Source of the DNA: CAZQSL01 sp964595945
GTDB taxonomy: Bacteria; UBP15; UBA6099; JAJRTR01
Direction of reading: 5' to 3'
Assembly: GCA_964595945.1 (NCBI GenBank)
Contig: CAZQSL010000056.1
Span: 1 to 22,141 of the forward strand
DNA length: 22,141 nt
The notes below the pieces were generated by a model. The model saw only the letters and a program-made list of their open reading frames with translations. It did not search any database and was not told the origin of the DNA. A program made the position numbers and the translations under genes. Shown one piece after another: positions 21,684 through 22,141 of the stretch (its first letter is position 1; each line of letters starts with the position of its first letter).

Positions 21684-22141
21684 TTGGATAAAATAATAGA
21701 AATACACGGCGCACAATATGCCTATCGCGGCGGGACACCGGTGCTGGAAGTGCCCTCGCTGGTATTCGAGCGTGGGAAAATCTACGCGCTCATCGGCAAA
21801 AACGGCACCGGCAAAACCACCCTGCTGCGGTCGATGAACGGATTTATGAAACCACGGCGCGGCTCTGTGGTCTTCATGGGCGAAAATCTGTATGCAGTTT
21901 CGAAAAACCGGCTGACCGAAGTGCGGCGCCGCATGACGCTCGTGTCGCAAAAGACCGTGATGTTCGACGCGAGCGTGTATTACAACGTCGCTTACGGACT
22001 GCGGGCGCGCGGACTGGCAATAGATGCCATCGAGCCGCGTGTTGCCGCCGCGCTCGCGAGTGTGGGGCTCGATGGATTTGAAAACCGCCGCGCCAGGCAG
22101 ATTTCCGGCGGTGAGGCCCGCCGCGTGGCGCTCGCCCGCGC
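21684..22141 (+). CDS. tupC: tungstate ABC transporter ATP-binding protein, cut by window end
   Basis: The first 152 codons of the ATPase subunit. Walker A is GKNGTGKTT near 38-46, the Q-loop LVSQK near 87-91, and the signature ISGGEARRVALARA is reached at the window end; Walker B lies beyond. TTG 21684 is the start: GGAG stands six bases before it, and no ATG fits without losing the first beta strand (IIEIHGAQYAY). It lies 46 bases after tupB and hydrolyses ATP to drive tungstate uptake. Both tupB and tupC thus start with TTG, which may lower their expression relative to tupA. The protein is truncated by the window, not by mutation. Confidence 0.93.
   Translation, partial: MDKIIEIHGAQYAYRGGTPVLEVPSLVFERGKIYALIGKNGTGKTTLLRSMNGFMKPRRGSVVFMGENLYAVSKNRLTEVRRRMTLVSQKTVMFDASVYYNVAYGLRARGLAIDAIEPRVAAALASVGLDGFENRRARQISGGEARRVALAR

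Overview
The window looks like chromosomal DNA of an anaerobic or facultatively anaerobic bacterium, probably with an outer membrane. The reasons are a secreted LolA-like protein, a tungstate importer under a molybdenum/tungsten-cofactor-type riboswitch, a Cys-rich Rrf2 regulator, and moderately high GC with a strong preference for C-ending codons. The phylum cannot be fixed from the sequence; an uncultured lineage near the Desulfobacterota or PVC group is only a guess. No rRNA, tRNA, CRISPR array, insertion sequence or phage gene was seen.

Layout. (1) 110-5025, minus strand: an envelope-sugar operon read as ICMT-like membrane methyltransferase, double GT4 glycosyltransferase, GT9 heptosyltransferase-like protein and a divergent GT2. 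(2) 5026-5483: AT-rich divergent control region with an extended -10 promoter and three TTGGCA half-sites. (3) 5484-6690, plus: Rrf2 regulator overlapping a UPF0309 SIS-domain protein. (4) 6789-11039, minus: ABC exporter operon (ATPase, two paralogous ABC-2 permeases) ending at a clear terminator. (5) 11128-12270, minus: 3-hydroxyacyl-CoA dehydrogenase with its own extended -10 promoter. (6) 12345-15595, plus: a self-contained transcription unit with good promoter and terminator, encoding an unrecognised coiled-coil-like protein, a double GT2 enzyme of the dolichyl-phosphate-mannose-synthase type, and a secreted LolA-like protein. (7) 15596-15868: a structured intergenic element. (8) 15917-19775, plus: M24 peptidase-like protein lacking most metal ligands, hydratase-2 (MaoC), SCP2 domain protein and iron-containing alcohol dehydrogenase. 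(9) 19828-22141, plus: terminator hairpin, Moco-type riboswitch, tupA, tupB and the start of tupC, cut by the window end.

How the parts fit. Regions 1 and 6 both build glycans or glycolipids, and each contains a glycosyltransferase made of two fused copies of one fold. Regions 5 and 8 are acyl-CoA chemistry: the dehydrogenase, hydratase-2 and SCP2 proteins are the three activities that eukaryotic peroxisomal multifunctional enzyme 2 carries on one chain. Region 9 supplies tungstate, probably under feedback from the finished cofactor. The best candidates for something undescribed are the three-gene unit in region 6 and the split MFE-2-like cluster in region 8; the best-supported regulatory element is the riboswitch before tupA.
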